Origin: Methylocystis sp.
GTDB taxonomy: Bacteria; Pseudomonadota; Alphaproteobacteria; Rhizobiales; Beijerinckiaceae
Direction: 5' to 3'
DNA: 10,723 nt
NCBI GenBank assembly: GCA_023253795.1
Contig: JALRFG010000051.1
Coordinates: forward strand, 1-10,723
Position numbers and translations under genes: made by a program. The notes below the pieces were generated by a model. The model had not been told where the DNA came from, made no database searches, and worked only from the letters and a program-made list of their open reading frames with translations. The number at the start of each line of letters is the position of its first letter. The stretch's first letter is position 1. Positions 1 through 5,492 of the stretch are shown here, in pieces.

Positions 1-50
1 CACATGAGCATGGACTTGACCACGGTATTTTCAGCATTTGAAAAGAAAAG

Positions 51-80
51 CCCCGTTCAGACACACAGGTCTGAACGGGG
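51..80 (-). terminator. Factor-independent terminator, leftward
   Basis: A perfect 12-bp inverted repeat (51-62 with 69-80) encloses a 6-nt loop. On the minus strand the stem is followed at once by a T-rich run (CTTTTCTTTTC), the classic terminator layout. On the plus strand no T-run follows. It therefore ends leftward transcripts coming from the small-gene region and the first DUF2946 gene. Confidence 0.85.
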
Positions 81-154
81 AAGTTGGACACGCCTCGCGC
101 CGGGAGGGTTCGCGAGGAGATAACGCATCGCCAAAAGCGACGACGTGGGACATC

Positions 155-181
155 GCGCCGGTTACAAATCTCAACCGGCGC
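155..181. repeat. 9-bp perfect hairpin, no U-tract
   Basis: GCGCCGGTT (155-163) and AACCGGCGC (173-181) pair perfectly around a 9-nt loop. No T-run follows on either strand, so it is not a standard terminator. It lies between the small membrane-protein gene and the terminator at 51-80, so it would form in the 3' untranslated part of a leftward transcript, where it could stabilise the RNA or belong to an sRNA. I see no convincing gene in 81-263. Confidence 0.5.
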
Positions 182-263
182 AAAACCTCATGCGCTGAGT
201 TCGCCCGCGAAGAACGCATGCCAACAGCGCATGGCGGGCCGGGGTAGCCCCGACCCGAAGTGG

Positions 264-395
264 TCATTTCCGGGGCGCGGTCGCCCGCTGCGATGCGAGC
301 TCCGGATCGCCGCCCAAACAGGCGACCATCAGAAACCATGCGAAAATCATGGCGCTCGCAATTTCGACGCTGGCGCTGTTGAGAATTTCCATCAT
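264..395 (-). CDS. Small single-pass membrane protein, 43 aa
   Basis: I do not recognise this protein. It begins MMEILNSASVEIA and has one hydrophobic segment at about residues 12-28, with a single Cys (C26). The short tail ends ATAPRK. The start at 395 was chosen because GGAG lies 8 nt upstream (404-407), ideal Shine-Dalgarno spacing; a second ATG follows directly at 392. Its ATG overlaps the TGA of a 20-codon mini-ORF in an ATGA arrangement, which suggests translational coupling. It is the last ORF before the terminator at 51-80 and lies on the same strand as the DUF2946/CRU gene at 1035-1397, so it may belong to that transcript. It may have been missed by gene callers because of its length. 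Function unknown; a small accessory subunit of a membrane complex is a guess. Confidence 0.5.
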   Translation of the reverse strand: MMEILNSASVEIASAMIFAWFLMVACLGGDPELASQRATAPRK

Positions 396-454
396 GTTGT
401 TCGCTCCACGACAGGTTTCGTTTTCAGGCGGCGCAGCGATGCAAGGAGAAACAT
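392..454 (-). CDS. Possible 20-aa mini-ORF coupled to the small membrane protein
   Basis: The frame encodes 20 residues, begins MFLLASLRRLK and ends VVERTT before TGA. Two things make it notable. Its stop overlaps the next start by 4 nt (ATGA), and its own ATG is the last triplet of the 5' arm of the 12-bp hairpin at 430-463. An AAAGGA lies upstream outside the stem, about 11 nt from the ATG, which is longer than ideal. It could be a leader peptide that controls translation of the membrane protein. ORFs this short arise often by chance, so confidence is low. Confidence 0.25.
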   Translation of the reverse strand: MFLLASLRRLKTKPVVERTT

Positions 455-463
455 CGCTGCGCC
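430..463. repeat. 12-bp perfect hairpin enclosing a start codon
   Basis: GGCGCAGCGATG (430-441) and CATCGCTGCGCC (452-463) pair perfectly around a 10-nt loop. In the leftward RNA the 5' arm ends with the ATG of the mini-ORF, so folding would hide that start codon. No clean T-run follows on either strand, so this is a better candidate for translational control than for termination. Confidence 0.6.
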
Positions 464-707
464 TGTCCTTTAGCCCCCCGTGAGGGCTTGTCGCTCCGCG
501 CCAAACCGAAAAGCTCGGCGCGAAGAAACAGCTTGTCATCATGACCAGGAACGCCGGCGCCGCGCAGTCCGCCACTGTCGGAGGCGATTGGCCGCAACCG
601 ACAGGCGCGGCGCCGACGAAACAGGTTCGGAAGACAAAACCGGCGCGATTGCGCCTGATGACAACGGCGAGGGAGAGAAGCCGTCATCACTTTGTCCGCC
701 TGTACCC
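455..707. other. Stretch without a supportable gene
   Basis: Open frames exist on both strands, but the translations are arginine-rich, lack recognisable motifs and have no good ribosome binding sites. CCACTG at 572-577 recalls part of a cobalamin riboswitch core, but the other conserved boxes are absent. If the leftward transcript from the DUF2946 gene is continuous, this is untranslated spacer between two small ORFs. Confidence 0.5.
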
Positions 708-722
708 TTAGACAAACTCAGG
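706..722. repeat. REP-like imperfect palindrome
   Basis: The sequence CCTTAGACAAACTCAGG forms a 6-bp stem with one mismatch and a 5-nt loop. It resembles the widespread REP-type motif CCTTCGACAAGCTCAGG. Only one copy is visible here and it overlaps the stop codon of the 74-residue ORF. Assignment to a repeat family is from memory and needs a genome-wide count. Confidence 0.3.
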
Positions 723-932
723 CGAGAGACGCGCAAAACGCGCCCGACGCTCAAGATCGATCAGTCTGATCTCGCCACCCAGACGACGTCTTGGCGCCGG
801 CGCCAGAATTCCTGGCGCCAGAACCTCACGCGCGTGATGCGTCGTTTCCCGGGACTCGACGCCCCGCACGAGATCACGCGTCGCAGCGACGACGATATTT
901 TGATGGTGAATAGACTTTTTCTTGCAGAGCAT
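708..932 (-). CDS. Possible small protein downstream of the CRU gene, 74 aa
   Basis: I do not recognise this protein. It starts MLCKKKSIHHQN, carries two His-His pairs (residues 9-10 and 32-33) and one Cys (C3), and has a basic, Arg-rich second half. There is no signal peptide or membrane segment. The case for it being real is the ribosome binding site: a perfect AGGAGG at 937-942, 4 nt from the ATG, one of the best in the window. It is also the first ORF after the DUF2946 gene, 102 nt downstream on the same strand, the position where a CRU-controlled gene is expected. The His-His pairs and Cys would suit metal binding, but that is inference. Against it, the residue composition is not strongly protein-like and there is no homology I can name. 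Confidence 0.35.
   Translation of the reverse strand: MLCKKKSIHHQNIVVAATRDLVRGVESRETTHHAREVLAPGILAPAPRRRLGGEIRLIDLERRARFARLSPEFV
799..819. repeat. 8-bp hairpin in a GGCGCC-rich tract
   Basis: GGCGCCAG (799-806) and CTGGCGCC (812-819) pair perfectly around a 5-nt loop. GGCGCC occurs three times between 793 and 819. It lies inside the possible 74-residue ORF, so it may only reflect the repeated LAPGILAPAP peptide. No T-run follows. Confidence 0.4.
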
Positions 933-1034
933 GGCTCCTCCTCGCCACCGCTGAAAAACGGCGACAGATCGCAGGGACTCGTGGCTCTCGTCCGCTAAAG
1001 ACGAAATTCAGCAAGCCTGTTCAGTGCGTGAGGA

Positions 1035-1397
1035 TCAGGAAAAAGCCGGCGGCGCGCGCGCCTGACGAGAGAAATCAAGTGTCGTCGTCGGGAGGACGCG
1101 ATCGAAAACACGCCAGTCCGCAACATTCCAGCGCGCAGGTTGCGCAAGAAAGACATGGCTGCTGGCGGAAACCGGCGAAACGCCATCGCAATAAGCCTGG
1201 CAAAGCGCGCAGGATTGATGATGGCTATGAGAGAGCGGCGCCTTTGAGGGATCGGATTTTTCCGACTGGCAAACGCTGATGGAAACGCCGCCAAGATCGA
1301 GCGTTCCGGCGACAGCCAAATTCCCCGCGATCGGCGCCAGCACCTGAAGGGCCAGCGCAAACGCAAACAGGAAAATATGGAGCCGGGTGCGGCGCAT
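1035..1397 (-). CDS. DUF2946 protein; copper-responsive upstream ORF (CRU) with intact RAPP
   Basis: This 120-residue protein has an N-terminal hydrophobic signal or membrane segment (about residues 8-30), a metal-type cluster SHSHHQSCALC (H57, H59, H60, C63, C66) with further Cys at 43 and 70, and a C-terminus ending RAPPAFS. DUF2946 proteins head copper-related operons. In Bordetella pertussis the family member bp2923 acts as a translated leader: its CxxC senses copper as the chain emerges, relieving ribosome arrest at a C-terminal RAPP and allowing Rho to stop transcription before the next gene. Both motifs are intact here. The start at 1397 is preferred over the ATG at 1418 because TAAGGGAACC lies just upstream (1401-1410) and the hydrophobic segment then sits properly at the N-terminus. 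Unusually, no transporter follows, only small ORFs, hairpins and a terminator. Family assignment is strong; the regulatory role here is inferred. Confidence 0.8.
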   Translation of the reverse strand: MRRTRLHIFLFAFALALQVLAPIAGNLAVAGTLDLGGVSISVCQSEKSDPSKAPLSHSHHQSCALCQAYCDGVSPVSASSHVFLAQPARWNVADWRVFDRVLPTTTLDFSRQARAPPAFS

Positions 1398-1898
1398 CAA
1401 GGTTCCCTTAAACATCACGACGATGCGTGACTTCCCAGCTAAAGCAAAGTTTTAATCAACAGGCAAGTGCGACGAAGCGCAGCATATGCGGCGCATATTG
1501 TTCAAATATCCGTATAAGTCAGGCATTTTATTGTGCTTTTGTGGTGCGCGGAACTAAAGGCGCTATCAAATAAAACAAGCGAACAAACTTGCATCCGCGG
1601 TGTGTCGTCGTCCTCAGCCTCGATAGATTCTCGAAACGGCCGCGCCGCGCATGAAAAGCCCTGCTCCCCCGGCCCGATCGCGCAATGGGATGGGAGGCGC
1701 GCGCAGGGCCGATGCAGCTTAATGCTTTATATACAATGTGTTATATCAGTATTTGCGACGCCGAATATGCCCGGCGCGCCCATGCGTGAGTTGCCTAGCC
1801 CCCCCTATTTTGTTAGGCCCGAGCATCATCCGGTTCGTCCTCGCAAGAAATCGACCGAGACTAAAGAAAGCCAACACGGCAGCCGACGAAAGAAGCTC
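1398..1898. other. Divergent intergenic region, about 500 bp
   Basis: This separates the leftward DUF2946 gene from the rightward methyltransferase gene and should hold both promoters. Two AT-rich patches are visible, around 1440-1530 and 1720-1750. ATATGC-N3-GCATAT at 1484-1498 is a small palindrome that could be an operator, but such sites are common by chance. Around 1658-1708, GCCCTGC and GCAGGGC could pair over a long loop. The methyltransferase frame stays open upstream to 1533, but that extension is low-quality sequence. I cannot call a promoter with confidence. Confidence 0.5.
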
Positions 1899-3128
1899 AT
1901 GGTCAAAAGAATTGAAAAATGCCGCGTCAGCGGTTCGACCAATCTGATCTCGGTTTTATCCTTGGGCGATCAGGCGCTGACCGGCATTTTCCCGAAGTCG
2001 CGCGAACAGGCCGTCACCGTCGGGCCGCTGGAAATTGTCTGGAACCCTGAGTCCGGCCTGCTGCAACTGGCGCATGTTTACGAATCCAGCGAAATGTATG
2101 GCGAGAACTACGGCTATCGCTCTGGTCTCAATCAGTCGATGGTGCGCCATCTGACGCAGAAAATCGCCAAGCTTGAAAAATTCGCCGGCGTCTCTGCGGG
2201 CGACGTTGTCGTCGATATCGGCGCAAACGACGCGACCTCGCTTAAGGCCTATACGACGCCGGGCCTGACCCGTATCGGCATTGACCCGACCGGCGAAAAA
2301 TTTCGTCAGTATTATCCAGACGACATCAAGCTGGTTCCGGATTTCTTCTCCTCCGCCAATTTCAGAAAATTCGGAACCAAACAGGCGAAGGTCATCACAT
2401 CAATTGCGATGTTCTATGATCTTGAAGATCCGATCTGGTTCGCAAAGGAAATCGCGCAATGTCTCGCCCCTGATGGCGTATGGCATTTTGAGCAGAGCTA
2501 TATGCCTTCCATGCTGCGCATGACTTCCTACGACACGATCTGCCACGAACATGTCGAATATTATTCACTTGGCGTCGTGAAGAAAATTCTGGAAGCGGCC
2601 AATCTCGAAGTCATCGACGTCCAGATGAATGGCGTCAATGGCGGCAGCTTCGCCGTCACCGCCGGCCATCGTGGCGCGCCACACAAGAAAAATGACGCCG
2701 TCATTAATTGGCTACTGGAGCAGGAAGAGCGCATCGGCCTGCACACGCCGCGTCCCTATCGCGATTTTGAGGAGCGCGTTTTCCGTCATCGCGAAGATCT
2801 GCGCCGCCTTCTGCGCGCGCTGAAAGATGACGGCAAACGCGTGCTCGGTTATGGCGCCTCCACCAAGGGCAATGTCGTGCTGCAATTCTGCGGCATCGGC
2901 CCTGACCTTGTTGACGCGATCGCTGAGGTTAATCCGGATAAATTCGGAAGCTTTACGCCCGGCACGCATATTCCGATCGTGTCGGAGGACGAAGCCCGCG
3001 CCATGAAGCCGGATTACTTCCTGGTTCTTCCCTGGCATTTCAAGGACGGAATTGTCGCGCGCGAGCAGGAATATCTCGCGGGCGGCGGCAAAATGATCTT
3101 CCCCTTCCCGGAAATTGAGATCGTCTAG
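1899..3128 (+). CDS. SAM-dependent sugar C-methyltransferase-type protein
   Basis: This 409-residue protein has the three-part layout of NDP-sugar C-methyltransferases (TylC3/NovU/TcaB9 type): an N-terminal zinc-domain remnant (1-60), a SAM-binding Rossmann domain with motif I VVDIGANDAT (104-113), the family signature around YDTICHEHVEYYSLG (211-225), and a C-terminal second Rossmann-like domain with GYGASTKGNVVLQF (318-331). The family usually methylates a ring carbon of a deoxy-keto-sugar nucleotide. Oddly, the zinc domain is degraded: only C8 remains of the expected two CxxC pairs (CRVS, then NPES). The start at 1899 places the remnant domain at the very N-terminus and gives normal family length; AGAAG lies just upstream. 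It is followed 162 nt later by a glycosyltransferase on the same strand, which suggests synthesis of a branched sugar on a surface glycan. Exact substrate unknown. Confidence 0.85.
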   Translation: MVKRIEKCRVSGSTNLISVLSLGDQALTGIFPKSREQAVTVGPLEIVWNPESGLLQLAHVYESSEMYGENYGYRSGLNQSMVRHLTQKIAKLEKFAGVSAGDVVVDIGANDATSLKAYTTPGLTRIGIDPTGEKFRQYYPDDIKLVPDFFSSANFRKFGTKQAKVITSIAMFYDLEDPIWFAKEIAQCLAPDGVWHFEQSYMPSMLRMTSYDTICHEHVEYYSLGVVKKILEAANLEVIDVQMNGVNGGSFAVTAGHRGAPHKKNDAVINWLLEQEERIGLHTPRPYRDFEERVFRHREDLRRLLRALKDDGKRVLGYGASTKGNVVLQFCGIGPDLVDAIAEVNPDKFGSFTPGTHIPIVSEDEARAMKPDYFLVLPWHFKDGIVAREQEYLAGGGKMIFPFPEIEIV

Positions 3129-3144
3129 TCGATAGATCTCAATT
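3113..3144. repeat. 10-bp hairpin spanning the methyltransferase stop codon
   Basis: AATTGAGATC (3113-3122) and GATCTCAATT (3135-3144) pair perfectly around a 12-nt loop that contains the TAG stop (3126-3128). No T-run follows, so it is not a classical terminator. It could protect the 3' end of the message or reduce read-through into the glycosyltransferase gene. Confidence 0.45.
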
Positions 3145-3211
3145 CCCCGGGTGGCGAAAGAAGTCAGCAAGCAGAAAGCCGGGGGCATCGACAGCGTGCT
3201 TCGCGCAACAG

Positions 3212-3236
3212 GCGGCTCCGACCATGCAGGAGCCGC
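3212..3236. repeat. 8-bp GC-rich hairpin between methyltransferase and glycosyltransferase
   Basis: GCGGCTCC (3212-3219) pairs with GGAGCCGC (3229-3236) around a 9-nt loop. No T-run follows. Together with the hairpin at the methyltransferase stop codon, it makes the 162-nt gap between the two glycan genes unusually structured, so they may not be expressed as one simple operon. Confidence 0.4.
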
Positions 3237-3290
3237 AGCCTGTGTGCGATCGCCGACGGGCCTCAATAACGCATCGTCCGAAAGCTCTCG

Positions 3291-4304
3291 ATGACCTATC
3301 GTCTGTCGATCACCATTCCCGTCTATAATTTCGCGCAATTTCTGCCCGAGACGTTGGACACGATCCTCGATCAGGAAGGCGCGAAGGATGTCGAAGTTCT
3401 GATTTTCGACGGCGGATCAACCGATCATACGCCCGAAGTGATCGCGCAATATCAGAAGCATCATCCAAATATTCGTTATGTTCGACGCCCTCAACGCGGC
3501 GGCATCGACCGGGATATGGCGTCCTCCGTCACAGAGTCGTCGGGAGATTATGTCTGGTTGTTCAGTGGCGACGATTTGTTCCTGCCGGGAGCGATCAGAA
3601 AAGCGCTGACATTGATCGAAGGCGGCGCCGACCTCTATCTCACCCGCCATCTTGAATGGCGCGATTATGAAAAAGACTGGATCGTCTGGCCGACCGTCGC
3701 CGTCAAAGATCAAACGGTTTTCGATCTGTCTGGCCCGGCGGCACGAAAAGAATATTTCAAAAAAGCGCAGAATACGGAGGCCTTTTTCAGCTTCATTGGT
3801 GGCCTGATTGTCAAGAAAGAGACATGGGAACGCATTTCAATCAACGAGAAGTTCGTTGGAAGCTGCTGGGCGCATGCTGCGCGGCTTTTCGAACTTATGC
3901 CCAATGGCCTGAGCGTCTGCGTTCTCGAAGACGCCTATCTCAAGCGTCGTCCTGATAATGACTCCTTTGGCTCCGGCAGCATTGTTGGTCGCTATCGTCT
4001 GACCATTGACGGATTTACCGATATTGCAGATCATTTCTTTGGCGAAAAAAGTCTCGAAGCGCGCGAAGTGAGACGCGTGTTGCGCGCTGAATATCATCCG
4101 CTCGCCATGCAACTGGGTAAGTTCTTATGCGAAATACGCCCTGAGCAGGAAGATCGTGCGCTGATCGATCGTTTGTTCAGGAAACTCTACAATGAGCCAA
4201 CCTATGCCTGCTGGCGCGCAAGATTTGATTATTGGCTGACGACGGCGGACCGATTTAGACGCTGGCAGCCAGAGCTGAGCGCGAAGTATGAAAAACGCGA
4301 CTAG
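3291..4304 (+). CDS. Glycosyltransferase family 2, abequosyltransferase-like
   Basis: This 337-residue GT2-fold enzyme would transfer a sugar from an activated nucleotide onto a growing surface glycan or lipid-linked intermediate at the cytoplasmic face. The N-terminal Rossmann strand reads LSITIPVYNFAQFLPETL, followed by the nucleotide-binding DGGSTDHT (40-47) and the metal-binding GDD at 93-95 inside WLFSGDDLFLPGA. The phrase IRYVRRP...GGIDRDM before it recalls RfbV-type abequosyltransferases, which add a 3,6-dideoxyhexose. No membrane segment is visible, so it is probably soluble or peripheral. The start at 3291 has only a weak GAAAG upstream. Its partner is the C-methyltransferase gene, which hints at a methyl-branched deoxysugar donor. 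The C-terminal third is less conserved and I cannot predict the acceptor from it. Confidence 0.85.
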   Translation: MTYRLSITIPVYNFAQFLPETLDTILDQEGAKDVEVLIFDGGSTDHTPEVIAQYQKHHPNIRYVRRPQRGGIDRDMASSVTESSGDYVWLFSGDDLFLPGAIRKALTLIEGGADLYLTRHLEWRDYEKDWIVWPTVAVKDQTVFDLSGPAARKEYFKKAQNTEAFFSFIGGLIVKKETWERISINEKFVGSCWAHAARLFELMPNGLSVCVLEDAYLKRRPDNDSFGSGSIVGRYRLTIDGFTDIADHFFGEKSLEAREVRRVLRAEYHPLAMQLGKFLCEIRPEQEDRALIDRLFRKLYNEPTYACWRARFDYWLTTADRFRRWQPELSAKYEKRD

Positions 4305-4351
4305 AACCCGCTAAAGTCGCTCATTTCTTCTCAACGCCATACCATAGAAAA

Positions 4352-4378
4352 AGGCTCCATCTTTATTTGATGGAGCCT
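4352..4378 (-). terminator. Terminator of the receptor-barrel operon
   Basis: AGGCTCCATC (4352-4361) and GATGGAGCCT (4369-4378) form a perfect 10-bp stem with a 7-nt AT loop. On the minus strand TTTTCTATGG follows directly. It lies 29 nt beyond the stop of the outer-membrane barrel gene. It may also catch rightward transcripts from the convergent glycosyltransferase gene, although the plus-strand tail (AATTCAAT) is weak. Confidence 0.85.
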
Positions 4379-4407
4379 AATTCAATAAGTTCATATCACC
4401 TACGCGA

Positions 4408-5421
4408 TTACGGATGAATGATATCCGAGAATGAGATATCCGGGATACCACCTGTCGCTGGAGCCAGCCCCGGAATTGGGGAAGCCGCTGCCGGCGCAGA
4501 CGTAGGCACGGAAGCCTGGGCAGTTGTTGTCGCTGCTGCATATTGAGCTTGCGGCTGCGACGTCGACTTCTGAAGAGCCGCGCCTTTCGGCAACGCCAAT
4601 GAGTTCGCCGTAACATTCAAAGAGGACTGATTGAAAGACGTGTCAGCAAGTGAGGCGCCCGTTATCGACGATGTGGCGCCGAGCGCGAAATGATAGTTCA
4701 CGCCCGCGCGAATGGTGTTCCATGCAGTATTTGTATTAACATTCATCGGGATTGGCGGTTGCAGAGAAGGATAAAATCCCCAGACGCTGGATGGGCCGCC
4801 ACTCATGCTCGTGTAAAGATATTCGGCTTTAGCCGACCAGTTGTGCAGAAACATCCATTCAACACCGCCGCCAGCCGTCCAACCTGTTTGCACTGATCCA
4901 TTTAGCACAAGGCCATTACGCGACACATCGCCATATGCAAATCCAGCTGTGCCATAAAGCAAGATAGAGGGAGATACAGCAACGCCCGCTCGTCCACGAA
5001 CTGTGCCAAACCAGTTCAGGGATGTTCCCATCGAATAATTCCAACGATTGACATAATACGCCATATTATTGACGCTGCTGCCACTACCCATCGTCGTGCC
5101 CTGAAAATCAGCCTCAAGCCCAGCGACGAACAATGGCGAGAACTGGTAATTATAACCAAATTGCAAGCCGCCGATTGCGCCGGCCGGCATACGGTTTGAG
5201 ACGCCATTATTGAAGCCGTTGCTATACCAATAATTACTGTTGCCGCCGCTCGCATTCCAACCGCCACCCAAATTCAAGCCGGCGTAAACTCCTGTCCATA
5301 ATGGAGGAAGTTCATTAATGGCAGGAGGCGACTTGTGAGTCGGCAGATCTGCGGCGAAAGCCGAGGATGCAAAAAGGACAAATGTCGCAGCCTTAAGGGC
5401 GATTGATCTAGCATTTTTCAT
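4408..5421 (-). CDS. Omp25/RopB-type outer-membrane barrel protein with C-terminal tail
   Basis: This 337-residue precursor has a clear signal peptide (1-23, cut after AFA) and a mature start ADLPTHK typical of the small eight-stranded barrel proteins abundant in Hyphomicrobiales. Glycine-rich, aromatic barrel strands run from WTGVYAGLNLGGGWN (42-56) to the normal final strand IRAGVNYHF, ending at F245. Members usually stop there. This one continues for 92 residues (246-337) of Ser, Thr, Ala, Pro and Gln-rich sequence ending FSDIIHP. A strong AAGGAG lies 8 nt before the ATG. It starts 71 nt after the TonB-dependent receptor gene on the same strand and is followed by a terminator, so it is probably the last gene of that operon. 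The usual role is structural or a minor pore; a part in metal uptake is inference from position only. Confidence 0.85.
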   Translation of the reverse strand: MKNARSIALKAATFVLFASSAFAADLPTHKSPPAINELPPLWTGVYAGLNLGGGWNASGGNSNYWYSNGFNNGVSNRMPAGAIGGLQFGYNYQFSPLFVAGLEADFQGTTMGSGSSVNNMAYYVNRWNYSMGTSLNWFGTVRGRAGVAVSPSILLYGTAGFAYGDVSRNGLVLNGSVQTGWTAGGGVEWMFLHNWSAKAEYLYTSMSGGPSSVWGFYPSLQPPIPMNVNTNTAWNTIRAGVNYHFALGATSSITGASLADTSFNQSSLNVTANSLALPKGAALQKSTSQPQAQYAAATTTAQASVPTSAPAAASPIPGLAPATGGIPDISFSDIIHP

Positions 5422-5492
5422 TTTAGTTACTCCTTTCCGGAGCGTCCAAATTGTGTGTCAGAATGACGAACTTGGTTCTTACGTAAGCCCGC

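Noticed and set aside
84..473. 129-codon plus-strand ORF at the left edge
   Set aside because: Runs through hairpins and the arm of the terminator region, with basic low-quality translation and no start signal.
540..720. Cobalamin riboswitch suggested by CCACTG
   Set aside because: No matching B12 box (GACCTGCC type) or other conserved elements on either strand nearby.
480..998. 172-codon plus-strand ORF over the region left of the first DUF2946 gene
   Set aside because: Arg/Ser-rich, no motif, no good ribosome binding site; it is antisense to the small minus-strand ORFs and looks like a GC-rich spurious frame.
1398..1418. Upstream start (MMFKGTL) for the first DUF2946 gene
   Set aside because: The Shine-Dalgarno AAGGGA lies inside this extension and is correctly spaced for the ATG at 1397.
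1533..1898. 122-codon N-terminal extension of the methyltransferase
   Set aside because: No family similarity and disordered composition; the start at 1899 gives the normal family N-terminus and length.
5478..5487. Palindrome CTTACGTAAG between receptor and barrel genes as an operator
   Set aside because: A 10-bp palindrome is expected several times per 10 kb by chance, and no promoter elements accompany it.
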